64,000 nucleotides of DNA. Origin: Flagellimonas meridianipacifica (lineage in GTDB: Bacteria; Bacteroidota; Bacteroidia; Flavobacteriales; Flavobacteriaceae). Of this stretch, positions 8,268 through 17,592 are shown piece by piece. The notes beneath the pieces were generated by a model, which saw only the letters and a program-made list of their open reading frames with translations, had not been told where the DNA came from and made no database searches. The DNA lies in NCBI RefSeq assembly GCF_003001695.1, contig NZ_PVYX01000002.1, positions 496,001 through 560,000 of the forward strand. The letters are read 5' to 3'. Position numbers and translations under genes: made by a program. Positions within the stretch are counted from its first letter, which is position 1. Each line of letters begins with the position of its first letter.

Positions 8268-10686
8268 GAGTTTTTTTGTTTTATGTTTTTTTACGTTTTT
8301 GGCCCATGGTCAAGTCACCCTTTCAGGTGTGGTTACGGATAATACAAATAATCCCATTTCCAATGCTGAAGTATACCTGGTACAGTTGGAATTATTAACT
8401 ACAACCTCCACTACGGGTCAGTTTTACTTTGAGGATGTGCCGCAAGGTAACTTCAAACTGATTGTTTTTGCCTTTGGATACAGAACTTGGGAACAGGAGG
8501 TACAATTGTCGTCAAATCAGGAAATTAGCATTTCTATTGAGCCACTTGGTGAGCAGTTGTCCGAAGTGGTGCTCACCCAGGAACGTGAAAAAGTGTTTGG
8601 GTTACAACAATTAAAAAAAGTTGAGGGTACTGCAATTTATGCAGGAAAGAAAAGCGAAGTGGTTTTGTTGGACAACATTACCGGAAACTTGGCAGCAAAC
8701 AATCCCAGACAGATTTATAGCCAGGTTGTAGGGCTCAATATATATGAAAATGGAGATGCGGGGCTACAACTAAATGTCGGGGGTAGGGGACTGGACCCCA
8801 ATCGAACGGCCAATTTCAATGTACGCCAGAATGGATATGACATCAGTGCTGATGCATTGGGATATCCAGAGAGCTATTATACTCCGCCCGCGGAAGCGCT
8901 TCAAGAAATTCAGGTGGTTCGTGGTGCTGCTTCCCTACAGTACGGTCCTCAATTTGGAGGACTTATCAATTTTAAGTTCAAAAAACCCAATCCGAACAAA
9001 GAAATTGAGTGGGTATCCAGACAAACGTTAGGGTCTTTTGATTTACGCACCAGTTTCAACAGTCTAAGTGGTACCGTTGGCAAATTCAGTTATTATACCT
9101 ATTTCAATTATAAAGAAGGAAATGGATTTAGGCCCAATTCCAGTTTCAATAGCAGGAATTACTTTGGGAATTTTGGGTATCAACTAACGGATAAAACAAA
9201 ACTGACTTTTGAAGCCACATTGTTCAATTATTTGGCCCAGCAGCCTGGGGGTTTGACCGACTTACAATTTAATGAAGACCCTACTTTTAGCAATCGTCCA
9301 CGTAACTGGTTTGATGTAGATTGGAAATTGTTCTCCTTACGAATGGACCATAAGTTTTCCAGCAAAACTGACTTCAGCTTAAATCTTTTCACACTGGACG
9401 CCTCACGTAGCGCTATCGGCTTGCGAACCAATAGAGTAGATTTGGTTGATGACCCAAATGAACCTAGGGAGCTGCTCATTGACAATTTTAAAAATTGGGG
9501 AGCTGAAGCTCGTTTGTTGACGCGGTATAAAATTAAGAACCAGGGTGCTGTTCTTTTGATAGGTTCAAAATATTACCAAAGTAATAACAACCAACTTCAA
9601 GGTCCTGGGAGTGCATCAGGTAATGCTGATTTTGTATTGCGGGATGATGAATTCCCAAACTTTGTCAATCAAGCCCAGTTTACGTTTCCAAATTTAAATT
9701 TGGCCTTGTTTGGAGAAAATATTTTCAACTTATCCGATACCTTTTCTATAACCCCAGGTTTTCGATTCGAATACATAAAAACAGAGAGCTCTGGGAGTTT
9801 TCGGGAAATTGTTTTGGATTTGGCCGGGAATCCCCTATCCAACGAGGAGATTCCAGAAAATCGAGATTTTGAAAGAGGTTTTGTCATTTTAGGAGTGGGA
9901 GCGTCCTATAAACCCAGCACTACTTTTGAAGTGTATGCCAACTTCTCACAGAATTATCGTTCGGTGACCTTCAATGACATTAGAATCACAAATGATTCCC
10001 AGCGTATAGATGAGGATATAACCGATGAAACCGGGTTTACTGCAGACTTTGGAGTACGGGGGCGGCTTGATGATGTGTTGTCCTATGATGCAAGTGTGTT
10101 TGGCCTCCTTTACGATAATCGTATCGGTGAAACCGTAGACCCAGAGGATGGCGTAGGTACCCTAAGGGGAAACATCGGTACAGCTTTTATTTATGGTTTT
10201 GAAGGATTTGGTGATTTGAGCATTAAAAATCTATTGGCACCCAATGAGGAAAAGTTGAGATTGAATGTATTCGCCAACATTGCAGTTACGGATTCGGAGT
10301 ACACAGAATCGGACCAAAACAACGTAGAAGGGAACAAAGTTGAGTTTATACCAAATATCAATTTGAAAAGTGGATTGAATTTTGGTTATGGGAACCTGTT
10401 GGGTAGCGTTCAATACACTTTTATAGATGAACAATTCACTGATGCTACCAATTCACCTCCCTTATTTGAAGATGCTAGAAACGCTGGAATTATCGGAAGC
10501 ATTCCTTCTTATGATATTTTGGATGTATCCCTTTCGTATACCTATAAAAAATTCCGGCTTGAAGCCGGAATCAATAATGTTTTGGATAATTCATATTTCA
10601 CTCGTAGAGCGACCGGATATCCAGGGCCAGGGATAATACCCGCTGAACCAAGGACGTTTTATACTACTTTACAAGTGAAATTGTAG
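8245..10686 (+). CDS. TonB-dependent receptor (Fe siderophore/citrate type)
   Basis: This 813-residue outer-membrane transporter has a signal peptide (residues 1 to about 23) and a CarboxypepD_reg-like domain (about 24-105, GVVTDNTNNPISNAEVYL). The plug domain follows (about 130-245, with QVVRGAASLQYGPQFGGLINF), then a 22-strand barrel ending in the typical aromatic-rich terminus FYTTLQVKL. Its shape resembles FecA-like iron-chelate receptors rather than SusC, and no SusD follows. The start overlaps the carboxylase-like gene by 23 bases. With two imelysin-type lipoproteins upstream, iron-complex uptake is the best inference, but the ligand is unknown. Confidence 0.92.
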   Translation: MMILKAFRSFFVLCFFTFLAHGQVTLSGVVTDNTNNPISNAEVYLVQLELLTTTSTTGQFYFEDVPQGNFKLIVFAFGYRTWEQEVQLSSNQEISISIEPLGEQLSEVVLTQEREKVFGLQQLKKVEGTAIYAGKKSEVVLLDNITGNLAANNPRQIYSQVVGLNIYENGDAGLQLNVGGRGLDPNRTANFNVRQNGYDISADALGYPESYYTPPAEALQEIQVVRGAASLQYGPQFGGLINFKFKKPNPNKEIEWVSRQTLGSFDLRTSFNSLSGTVGKFSYYTYFNYKEGNGFRPNSSFNSRNYFGNFGYQLTDKTKLTFEATLFNYLAQQPGGLTDLQFNEDPTFSNRPRNWFDVDWKLFSLRMDHKFSSKTDFSLNLFTLDASRSAIGLRTNRVDLVDDPNEPRELLIDNFKNWGAEARLLTRYKIKNQGAVLLIGSKYYQSNNNQLQGPGSASGNADFVLRDDEFPNFVNQAQFTFPNLNLALFGENIFNLSDTFSITPGFRFEYIKTESSGSFREIVLDLAGNPLSNEEIPENRDFERGFVILGVGASYKPSTTFEVYANFSQNYRSVTFNDIRITNDSQRIDEDITDETGFTADFGVRGRLDDVLSYDASVFGLLYDNRIGETVDPEDGVGTLRGNIGTAFIYGFEGFGDLSIKNLLAPNEEKLRLNVFANIAVTDSEYTESDQNNVEGNKVEFIPNINLKSGLNFGYGNLLGSVQYTFIDEQFTDATNSPPLFEDARNAGIIGSIPSYDILDVSLSYTYKKFRLEAGINNVLDNSYFTRRATGYPGPGIIPAEPRTFYTTLQVKL

Positions 10687-10695
10687 AAACTTCCT

Positions 10696-10941
10696 TTACG
10701 CAGTGGCCTGAGGCGCCCATTTGGAACATAACATTTCCTTGGATGCTTTTCCAGGGTGAGGGCAGGTAGGTGTGCTGAAACGAGAACAAGTTCCGCAATT
10801 CATATTGTCCTTCAGGGCATCCATCATGGAAAAACTATCGCAGGTGTGTCTCTCGGATACTGGAATGTTGTGTTGTGCACAAGTATTACCTTCCATAAAG
10901 TTTGTGCAATTCGTACAGTTTGTAGCAAGTCTAATAGGCAT
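10696..10941 (-). CDS. Small Cys-rich protein with duplicated tetracysteine module
   Basis: This 81-residue soluble protein has eight cysteines at 9, 12, 21, 34, 49, 52, 60 and 72. The two halves repeat one pattern: NCxxCxxF, then TC with a His two or three residues on, then a final Cys followed by SF or SKW. Each half therefore looks like one metal site (Zn, or possibly Fe-S), giving an internal tandem duplication. There is no signal peptide. The gene converges on the TonB receptor, with a 9-base gap between the stops. I do not recognise a named family. A metal-binding role is inferred only from the Cys/His spacing. Confidence 0.7.
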   Translation of the reverse strand: MPIRLATNCTNCTNFMEGNTCAQHNIPVSERHTCDSFSMMDALKDNMNCGTCSRFSTPTCPHPGKASKEMLCSKWAPQATA

Positions 10942-11034
10942 AACAATCTTTTTTTAGTTACTCAAAATTAGAATCACTACGTCTTAGAACCAATTTAAAT
11001 AACTGTATTTCAGATATTTGTATTTAGATTGATT

Positions 11035-11070
11035 AAAAAAAGAAAGCGGCAGAATCCTGTTGCCGCTTTC
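11035..11070 (-). terminator. Rho-independent terminator of the 11103-11453 gene
   Basis: A perfect 10-bp stem (GAAAGCGGCA at 11042-11051 with TGCCGCTTTC at 11061-11070) is flanked by an A-run at 11035-11041. On the minus-strand transcript this becomes a U-tract following the hairpin, about 30 bases after the stop at 11103. Confidence 0.85.
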
Positions 11071-11102
11071 AAACCTACTAACTCCTGAGAACACTTAGGA
11101 AG

Positions 11103-11453
11103 TTAGTTTTCTATGAATCTATAGTTGATGTCTTTTACTTTAAGGATAGGTATCTTTTTGGTCTCAAAACTGAGTAAAACATGGAGTTCAAAAAGCTCTT
11201 CCTCTGAGACAAGTATAACAAAATATTTATTACCCACGGAAATGGGAATCTTTTTTGAGCGGAACGTGTCAGCATGGGGAGAGTCCCATTTGTTCTGCAT
11301 AAGCACGGATATGTAGGATTTAAAACTCTCCAATTCCCATTCGTAGAACTCAAAGCACAAATTGTTGAAGGTAATCTGAAACAGTTTGGAGCTATCACAA
11401 AAGGTAAAGCATCCGTTCTTTGTCTGGTTCAAAAATTTGAGTGTTGTATTCAT
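11103..11453 (-). CDS. Conserved hypothetical protein, DUF6686-like
   Basis: This 116-residue soluble protein has no signal peptide. The N-terminal part carries a CFTFCDSS motif (Cys 15 and 19) and a third Cys near residue 33 (NNLCFEFYEWELESF). This arrangement resembles small Bacteroidota proteins I recall as DUF6686, and that assignment is tentative. The rest is alternating strands and a helix with no catalytic motif. It is a single-gene unit with its own terminator, divergent from guaB. No function can be given. Confidence 0.6.
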   Translation of the reverse strand: MNTTLKFLNQTKNGCFTFCDSSKLFQITFNNLCFEFYEWELESFKSYISVLMQNKWDSPHADTFRSKKIPISVGNKYFVILVSEEELFELHVLLSFETKKIPILKVKDINYRFIEN

Positions 11454-11570
11454 ACTGTTGAATTGATGCTCAAATATACTATTATTTAAAACAAGTCTAA
11501 ATAAAAATAAATAGAATTTGAATTGGAATCCTTCGTTTGTGATGCAAGTGGGACTTCATATAAAATATGG

Positions 11571-11578
11571 TATATTTG
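11571..11578 (+). promoter_or_regulatory. -7 element of the guaB promoter
   Basis: TATATTTG matches TAnnTTTG 24 bases before the guaB ATG at 11602. No TTG sits at the expected 17-23 nt upstream, so only the -7 half is supported. Confidence 0.45.
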
Positions 11579-11601
11579 CACGCAATTAATCCGTAATTGC
11601 A

Positions 11602-13074
11602 ATGGAAGCTCATCTTTCAAAAATTGTTGGCGAAGGACTTACTTATGATGATGTCCTACTAGTTCCAGGTTATTCCGAAGTACTTCCCCGAGAAGTAAGT
11701 ATTCAAACCAAGTTCACAAGAAACATAAATATTAACGTTCCTATTGTCTCTGCAGCAATGGATACTGTTACCGAATCACAAATGGCCATTGCTATGGCCC
11801 GTGAAGGAGGTATTGGTGTGCTCCACAAAAATATGTCTATTGAACAGCAGGCCAACAAAGTAAGAAAAGTAAAGAGGGCAGAAAGCGGGATGATTATGGA
11901 CCCGGTGACTCTACCAAGGGATTCTTACGTGAGAGATGCCAAAGCGAGTATGAAGGAGCATAGCATTGGAGGTATTCCCATAGTTGATGATGAACAGAAG
12001 CTAATAGGAATTGTCACCAACCGTGATTTACGTTTCGAAAAAAACAATGACCGACCCATTTCTGAGGTCATGACGTCTCAAAATCTGGTTACTGTAGGTG
12101 AAGGAACTTCTTTAACTGAGGCTGAAGTAATTCTACAAGAAAATAAGATTGAAAAACTTCCTGTAGTAAATGCCGATAATAAGTTGGTGGGACTCATAAC
12201 CTTTAGGGATATAACCAAGCTCACGCAAAAACCGACGGCCAACAAAGACCAATACGGCAGGCTTCGGGTTGCAGCGGCTATTGGAGTAACTCCAGACTCA
12301 GTGAATAGGGCAGAAGCCTTGGTCAACGCTGGCGTGGATGCCATTGTGATTGATACGGCACATGGGCATTCAAAAGGAGTGGTAGGTGCTTTAAAGGCAG
12401 TAAAAGAAAAATTTCCGGAGCTTGACGTAATTGTAGGTAACATCGCTACCGGTGAAGCCGCAAAGTATTTGGTGGAAGCCGGAGCTGATGCCGTGAAAGT
12501 AGGTATAGGACCTGGTTCCATTTGTACAACCCGGGTAGTTGCAGGGGTTGGATTCCCTCAATTCTCAGCTGTGTTGGAGGTAGCTGCAGCCATAAAAGGC
12601 ACTGGAGTACCTGTCATTGCTGATGGGGGTATTCGATATACCGGCGATATTCCGAAAGCCATTGCAGCTGGAGCAGATACCGTAATGTTAGGTTCTTTGT
12701 TGGCTGGTACAAAAGAATCTCCGGGCGAGACCATTATATATGAAGGACGAAAGTTTAAATCCTATCGTGGAATGGGTTCGGTGGAAGCCATGAAAGAAGG
12801 TAGTAAAGACCGCTATTTCCAAGATGTGGAAGATGATATCAAAAAATTGGTTCCTGAAGGAATTGTGGGCCGTGTTCCCTATAAGGGAGATTTGTATGAG
12901 AGCATGCACCAATTTATCGGGGGGTTGCGCGCAGGAATGGGATACTGCGGAGCCAAGGATATTGAAACCTTAAAAGAGAGTGGACGCTTCGTGAAAATTA
13001 CCTTTAGTGGTATCAACGAAAGTCACCCTCACGATGTTACCATTACCAAAGAAAGTCCGAATTATAGCAGATAA
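11602..13074 (+). CDS. guaB: Inosine-5'-monophosphate dehydrogenase
   Basis: It converts IMP to XMP with NAD+, the committed step to GMP, in the cytoplasm. At 490 residues it is the standard bacterial length. The TIM barrel starts with [18 protein letters not shown]. Two CBS domains are inserted at about 95-145 and 155-208, and the catalytic loop [15 protein letters not shown] puts the active Cys at 308. The flap appears as [12 protein letters not shown], and the C-terminal [10 protein letters not shown] is also conserved. It has its own upstream -7 element and ends 6 bases before the convergent thioredoxin-like gene. Confidence 0.98.
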   Translation: MEAHLSKIVGEGLTYDDVLLVPGYSEVLPREVSIQTKFTRNININVPIVSAAMDTVTESQMAIAMAREGGIGVLHKNMSIEQQANKVRKVKRAESGMIMDPVTLPRDSYVRDAKASMKEHSIGGIPIVDDEQKLIGIVTNRDLRFEKNNDRPISEVMTSQNLVTVGEGTSLTEAEVILQENKIEKLPVVNADNKLVGLITFRDITKLTQKPTANKDQYGRLRVAAAIGVTPDSVNRAEALVNAGVDAIVIDTAHGHSKGVVGALKAVKEKFPELDVIVGNIATGEAAKYLVEAGADAVKVGIGPGSICTTRVVAGVGFPQFSAVLEVAAAIKGTGVPVIADGGIRYTGDIPKAIAAGADTVMLGSLLAGTKESPGETIIYEGRKFKSYRGMGSVEAMKEGSKDRYFQDVEDDIKKLVPEGIVGRVPYKGDLYESMHQFIGGLRAGMGYCGAKDIETLKESGRFVKITFSGINESHPHDVTITKESPNYSR

Positions 13075-13080
13075 GATTAA

Positions 13081-13617
13081 TTATTTGCTCGCCTTATCGT
13101 ATTCTTTCCAGTCTTGGTTTTTGTAAATATCGTCACCGAAGTATCGAGCGATTTTTAAAAAGGGTTTGGCTTTTTGGTATCCTGGAACAGGGGAAAGCAT
13201 GTTTAATTTTTCATCAAGAAACACTACAGTCGGATAGCTCATTTTACCTTGAAGCAGGGCAGCTGCCAACTCGTGATACCCTCTTCTTCCGGAAGGCACG
13301 TATTTGAAAGTTTTTCCTTGGTATTCTATAGGGTCCTTTCCTTCGGCATCAAACTTCACCATATAAAAGTTGTCTTGCATATAGGCGGCCACTTCAGGGT
13401 TTTGAAAAGTGTCCTTATCCATTTTCTTGCACCAGCCACACCAATCAGTGTATATATCGATAAAAATCTTCTTCGGATTGGATTCGTTTTGGGCAAGCTG
13501 TACCGCTTCATCCCAACTAATCCATTGAACGGCCTGGGCCTGGGCATTGAATCCGGATAACAGGATGAGCAATAAACTGATTTGGGAAAATAGAGTAAAA
13601 ATAGAACGCATAAGCAT
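13081..13617 (-). CDS. Secreted thioredoxin-fold protein (CGWC)
   Basis: This 178-residue protein has a signal peptide (cleavage after FNAQAQA) and a thioredoxin domain of the thioredoxin_7/DUF255-like type. The redox motif is YTDWCGWCKKMDKDTF near residues 57-72, and the cis-Pro segment is MSYPTVVFLD. The CGWC pair points to periplasmic disulfide reduction or isomerisation, or to protection from oxidation. An alternative ATG at 13611 would shorten the signal by two residues. The gene stands alone, convergent with guaB, and no DsbD homologue is nearby. The specific partner is unknown. Confidence 0.88.
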   Translation of the reverse strand: MLMRSIFTLFSQISLLLILLSGFNAQAQAVQWISWDEAVQLAQNESNPKKIFIDIYTDWCGWCKKMDKDTFQNPEVAAYMQDNFYMVKFDAEGKDPIEYQGKTFKYVPSGRRGYHELAAALLQGKMSYPTVVFLDEKLNMLSPVPGYQKAKPFLKIARYFGDDIYKNQDWKEYDKASK

Positions 13618-13680
13618 TGATTTTGAGGGTTTAGTCCAAAGACTCTATCAAAACTAACGAAAATTATGCCAAATTAGTGT

Positions 13681-14094
13681 TTAAGAGATTAGTTCCAATA
13701 TTAGGATAAGCGTCCCCATTAGCAAACATAGTGGCGAATAGTACCTAGTATCCAAAGCAGAGAATTTGCTGTTCTTTGAAGTTTTAAAAAAACCGACGTA
13801 TTTAAAATCACCTAGTGCCCTTATAATAAAAATTACGCCTATTCCAATGGAAACGTATCTGAGCCAAGGAAAATCAAAGTAAAGAATCACCCTATTTAAA
13901 AAAACAAGGGCAAAACCTAATAAGACTAGACCAACAAAGGCAGCTGCCAGTTTTCCGGGAGTTTTTACCTTTTTCTCGACTCCAATGGTTGGCACCACAT
14001 TTTCAGGATTCTTTATTCCAAATATGGCCCAATAAAAGTGCAGCCCGGCCAAAAAAATAAATGTAATGGATATAAATATGGCCAGTACGTCCAT
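13681..14094 (-). CDS. DUF3995 membrane protein
   Basis: This 137-residue integral membrane protein has four predicted spans. The DUF3995 pattern is recognisable in AGLHFYWAIFG near residue 16-26, followed by a short loop with a conserved VPT and then KLAAAFVGLVLLGFA. Function is unknown for the family. It lies 2 bases downstream of lysA on the same strand, so it is likely co-transcribed. No link to lysine synthesis is implied by its sequence. Confidence 0.8.
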   Translation of the reverse strand: MDVLAIFISITFIFLAGLHFYWAIFGIKNPENVVPTIGVEKKVKTPGKLAAAFVGLVLLGFALVFLNRVILYFDFPWLRYVSIGIGVIFIIRALGDFKYVGFFKTSKNSKFSALDTRYYSPLCLLMGTLILILELIS

Positions 14095-14096
14095 AT

Positions 14097-15338
14097 CTAC
14101 TTTACAATGGCTTTTGGGGTGGATTTATCAAATAATTCTTGGACATCCACTTGATTATGAAGTATGTCATCAAAAGTCTCCCTTTTTCTAATCAAATGTG
14201 CTTTTCCGTTGTACCACAGTACTTCGGCGGGGCGATATCTTGAATTGTAGTTACTGGCCATTGTAAAACAATAGGCCCCTGCATTTTTGAAACACAGAAT
14301 ATCCCCTTCCGAAATCTCATTGATTCTTCTATTGCTACCAAAAGTGTCGGTTTCGCAAATGTATCCTACAACAGAATAGTAGCGTTCCCTTCCCTTGGGA
14401 TTGGAAATGTTGGAAATTTCATGGTTAGAACCATATAACATAGGTCGAATCAAATGATTGAAACCGGAATCAACACTTGCAAAAACGGTAGATGTGGTTT
14501 GTTTTACGACGTTTACTTTGGCCAAAAAGTATCCTGCTTCACTGACCAAAAATTTACCAGGTTCAAACGCTAGAGTGAGTTCCTTTCCATATTCTTCACA
14601 GAATTGGTTGAAACGAGTGGTAAGCTTCTTGCCCAATTCCTCGATATTGGTTTCAATGTCCCCAGCCTTATAGGGTACTTTGAACCCACTCCCGAAATCT
14701 ATGAATTCGAGATTTTTGAAGTTTTTGGCAGTTTCAAATAAAATTTCAGAAGCATACAGGAAAACATCAATATCCAAAATATCGCTTCCCGTATGCATGT
14801 GGATTCCGTTGATGTTCATATTCGTAAGCTCCACTATACGCAACAAATGTGGTATTTGATGTATGCTGATTCCGAATTTGGAATCAATATGCCCTACGGA
14901 AATATTTGAATTTCCACCCGCCATCACATGTGGATTGATTCGGATGCATACCGGAATATTGGGAAATTTGTTCCCAAATTGTTCCAGAATGGACAGATTG
15001 TCAATGTTTATTTGAACCCCAAGAGCGGCCGCCTCCTCAATCTCTTCAAGGGAAACACCGTTGGGAGTAAAGATTATGGATTCCGGTTGAAACCCTGCCA
15101 TCAAGCCCAATTTCACCTCTTGAATGGAAACGGTATCCAAACCTGCACCAAGCTTGTTCATCAAACGAAGCACAGCAATATTGGAAAGCGCTTTAGCGGC
15201 ATAGTTCAAACGAAGTTTGCCCACTCCAGAAAATGCATTGTTCAAGCGATTGAACTGAGACTCAATCTTATTGGCATCATACACATATAAAGGTGCATCA
15301 AATTCTCTGGTGATTTCTAATAAGGTATTGGAATCCAT
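14097..15338 (-). CDS. lysA: Diaminopimelate decarboxylase
   Basis: It decarboxylates meso-diaminopimelate to lysine in the last biosynthetic step. This is a PLP fold-type III enzyme of 413 residues. The PLP-binding Lys49 lies in LNYAAKALSN, the phosphate/His region is GIHMHTGSDI, the glycine loop is DFGSGFKVPY, and the substrate-binding EPGKFLVSEAG follows. CETDTFGSNR with the active-site Cys of the partner subunit appears near residue 330. dapD of the same pathway is 20 kb away. A well-formed promoter lies directly upstream, facing the divergent LON-domain gene. Confidence 0.96.
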   Translation of the reverse strand: MDSNTLLEITREFDAPLYVYDANKIESQFNRLNNAFSGVGKLRLNYAAKALSNIAVLRLMNKLGAGLDTVSIQEVKLGLMAGFQPESIIFTPNGVSLEEIEEAAALGVQINIDNLSILEQFGNKFPNIPVCIRINPHVMAGGNSNISVGHIDSKFGISIHQIPHLLRIVELTNMNINGIHMHTGSDILDIDVFLYASEILFETAKNFKNLEFIDFGSGFKVPYKAGDIETNIEELGKKLTTRFNQFCEEYGKELTLAFEPGKFLVSEAGYFLAKVNVVKQTTSTVFASVDSGFNHLIRPMLYGSNHEISNISNPKGRERYYSVVGYICETDTFGSNRRINEISEGDILCFKNAGAYCFTMASNYNSRYRPAEVLWYNGKAHLIRKRETFDDILHNQVDVQELFDKSTPKAIVK

Positions 15339-15354
15339 AAAAATAAACTTTTGA

Positions 15355-15385
15355 CAAATCTAACAGAAGCAACTAAGTTCTACAA
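15355..15385 (-). promoter_or_regulatory. lysA promoter
   Basis: Read on the minus strand, TTG (15385-15383), 20 nt, then TAGATTTG (15362-15355) match the Bacteroidota consensus exactly. The -7 box ends 17 bases before the lysA ATG. Confidence 0.65.
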
Positions 15386-15456
15386 GAACACATTTTGAAA
15401 TTAATATTAATATAACAAATTGTTATAAAAATAACATAACAATAAAACGTAAATCC

Positions 15457-15487
15457 TTGCCACTTCTAGGAGGTCATTGTACATTTA
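15457..15487 (+). promoter_or_regulatory. Promoter of the LON-domain gene
   Basis: TTG at 15457-15459, then 20 nt, then TACATTTA at 15480-15487 (one base from TAnnTTTG). The gene starts at 15503. It is back-to-back with the lysA promoter, about 70 bases away. Confidence 0.55.
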
Positions 15488-15502
15488 GAACAAAATACCA
15501 GC

Positions 15503-16141
15503 ATGACATTACCCCTATTCCCATTACAATCGGTCTTCTTTCCAGGAGAAACGGTTCCCCTACATATTTTTGAGGAACGTTATAAACAGCTTATCAATGA
15601 TTGCAGAAACGAGGCCGTTACCTTCGGAATCCCCGTTTATATTGATAACTCCATTGCCTTCGGAACCGAGGTTCAATTGGTTGAAGTGGTAAATACTTAC
15701 GAAGGAGGTGAAATGGATGTGGTGTGCATTGCCCGACAGGTGTTTCGAGTGCTATCTTTCGAGAACCAGATGGAAGGAAAACTATATGCTGGCGGTGAAG
15801 TTGAGTTTTTGGATATGGAAAATGATGCCGATGATGAGCTCAGGGAAACCGTTTTGGATAAAATTGAAAAACTGTACGATTTAATGGAGGTGCCTTTTAC
15901 GAAAATCTCACCGAAACAGTTCAATAGTTATTCCCTTGCCCATAAAATGGGATTGTCCTTTCAACAAGAATATCAGCTGCTACAGATTGCCAAGGAAACG
16001 GATAGGCTGTTATTTATAAAGCGACATTTGGAGACAACTTCTGAAGTTTTGGAAAGCATAAATCGTACGAAGTCCATGATAGAAATGAATGGTCACTTCA
16101 AGAATTTTGACCCTCTGGATTTTAAGGATTTTAAAGTATAA
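15503..16141 (+). CDS. LON substrate-binding-domain protein
   Basis: This 212-residue cytoplasmic protein consists of a stand-alone LON N-terminal domain, without the AAA+ and protease parts of Lon. The domain opens with the usual LPLFPLQSVFFPGETVPLHI and contains FEERYKQLI and the GGEMDVVCIARQVFRV strand. A C-terminal helical segment (about 150-212) completes it. Family members are presumed to bind proteins or peptides; no enzymatic motif is visible. It is followed, after 62 bases, by sucC with its own -7 element, so it is probably a single-gene unit. Confidence 0.85.
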   Translation: MTLPLFPLQSVFFPGETVPLHIFEERYKQLINDCRNEAVTFGIPVYIDNSIAFGTEVQLVEVVNTYEGGEMDVVCIARQVFRVLSFENQMEGKLYAGGEVEFLDMENDADDELRETVLDKIEKLYDLMEVPFTKISPKQFNSYSLAHKMGLSFQQEYQLLQIAKETDRLLFIKRHLETTSEVLESINRTKSMIEMNGHFKNFDPLDFKDFKV

Positions 16142-16170
16142 GTTCTTTAGGGTAATTACCTTTCGTTTTC

Positions 16171-16178
16171 TATTTTTG
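16171..16178 (+). promoter_or_regulatory. -7 element before sucC
   Basis: TATTTTTG matches TAnnTTTG 26 bases before the sucC ATG. No TTG lies at the right distance upstream. Confidence 0.4.
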
Positions 16179-16203
16179 TCAGCAATTTAAAGTTACTTCT
16201 AAC

Positions 16204-17397
16204 ATGAATCTTCACGAATATCAAGGAAAAGAGATTTTGGCAAGTTTTGGTGTACGAATCCAACGAGGCATCGTAGCCAGAAATGCCAAAGAAGCTGTGG
16301 ATGCAGCCAAACAATTGACCCAAGAAACTGGAACTGGATGGCACGTTATCAAAGCCCAAGTTCACGCCGGGGGCCGAGGAAAAGGTGGAGGAGTCAAGTT
16401 GGCCAAGAATTTGAAAGAGGTAGAAGAGTTGGCAGGAAGTATAATCGGAATGAATTTGGTTACCCCTCAAACTTCAGCAGAAGGGAAGAAAGTACATCAG
16501 GTATTGGTTGCGGAAGACGTATACTATCCTGGGGATAGCGAAACCAACGAGTTCTATATGTCCGTTCTTTTGAATAGGGGAACAGGCAGAAATATGATTA
16601 TGTACTCCACAGAAGGTGGTATGGATATCGAAGAGGTTGCCGAAAAAACACCTCATTTGATTTTCACGGAAGAGATTAATCCAGCAACGGGCTTACTTCC
16701 TTTCCAAGCTCGTAGAATTGCTTTTAATCTTGGCCTTTCCGGTCAGGCATTTAAAGAGATGCTCAAGTTTGTTTCTGCTTTATATAAAGCCTATGAGCAA
16801 AGCGATGCAAGTCTTTTTGAAATCAATCCGGTACTAAAGACATCGGATGATAAAATCATGGCAGTTGATGCTAAGGTTTCTATTGATGACAATGCTTTGT
16901 ATAGAAGAAAGACCTATGCAGAAATGCGCGATTTACGTGAAGAGAATCCGATTGAGGTGGAAGCTCGTGAAGTAGGACTGAATTATGTAGACCTTGATGG
17001 TAATGTGGGTTGTATGGTAAACGGTGCTGGTTTGGCCATGGCTACCATGGATTTGATTAAAATGGCGGGTGGTGAGCCCGCCAACTTCTTGGACGTTGGA
17101 GGAACCGCAGATGCTAAACGTGTAGAAGAGGCTTTTAGGATAATCTTAAAAGACCCTAACGTAAAAGCGATATTGATTAACATCTTTGGTGGAATTGTTC
17201 GTTGCGATAGAGTTGCCCAAGGTGTTGTGGATGCATATAAAAATATGGGAGACTCCATTCAAGTGCCAATCATTGTAAGACTGCAAGGGACCAATGCGGA
17301 ATTGGCAAAAGAGATTATTGACAATTCAGGTTTGGCGGTACACTCTGCTGTGCAATTCAAGGAAGCTGCAGATAAGGTTAAAGAGGTACTGGCTTAA
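16204..17397 (+). CDS. sucC: Succinyl-CoA synthetase beta subunit (ADP-forming)
   Basis: This TCA-cycle subunit binds nucleotide and, with the alpha subunit SucD, converts succinyl-CoA to succinate plus NTP. At 397 residues it is standard length. It has the N-terminal MNLHEYQGKEILASFGV, the ATP-grasp segment KAQVHAGGRGKGGGVKLAK, and the C-terminal ligase domain with GCMVNGAGLAMATMD, FLDVGGTA and IFGGIVRCD. sucD is not in the window, so the subunits are encoded apart, which is common in Bacteroidota. A strong terminator follows. Confidence 0.98.
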   Translation: MNLHEYQGKEILASFGVRIQRGIVARNAKEAVDAAKQLTQETGTGWHVIKAQVHAGGRGKGGGVKLAKNLKEVEELAGSIIGMNLVTPQTSAEGKKVHQVLVAEDVYYPGDSETNEFYMSVLLNRGTGRNMIMYSTEGGMDIEEVAEKTPHLIFTEEINPATGLLPFQARRIAFNLGLSGQAFKEMLKFVSALYKAYEQSDASLFEINPVLKTSDDKIMAVDAKVSIDDNALYRRKTYAEMRDLREENPIEVEAREVGLNYVDLDGNVGCMVNGAGLAMATMDLIKMAGGEPANFLDVGGTADAKRVEEAFRIILKDPNVKAILINIFGGIVRCDRVAQGVVDAYKNMGDSIQVPIIVRLQGTNAELAKEIIDNSGLAVHSAVQFKEAADKVKEVLA

Positions 17398-17421
17398 GAA
17401 GCAGAAACATAACATTTTTAG

Positions 17422-17450
17422 AAGGGCTTGATTTTTCAAGCCCTTTTTTT
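17422..17450 (+). terminator. sucC terminator
   Basis: A perfect 10-bp stem AAGGGCTTGA / TCAAGCCCTT with a TTTT loop is followed by a T-run to 17450. It lies 24 bases after the sucC stop. Confidence 0.92.
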
Positions 17451-17592
17451 GTGATAATTTTTTATTAATCTCAAAAAGAAATCCCAAATCGATACCAAAC
17501 TTGTGTTAAACGCTCTTTTTTCTAGAAACAATTTTGAAAATTGATGATACAATTCATATCAATTAAATATTCATCATTAATCAAAAAACAGT

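Noticed and set aside
12078..12521. 147-codon minus-strand frame inside guaB
   Set aside because: Antisense to a conserved enzyme; low-complexity composition is what the opposite strand of guaB would give.
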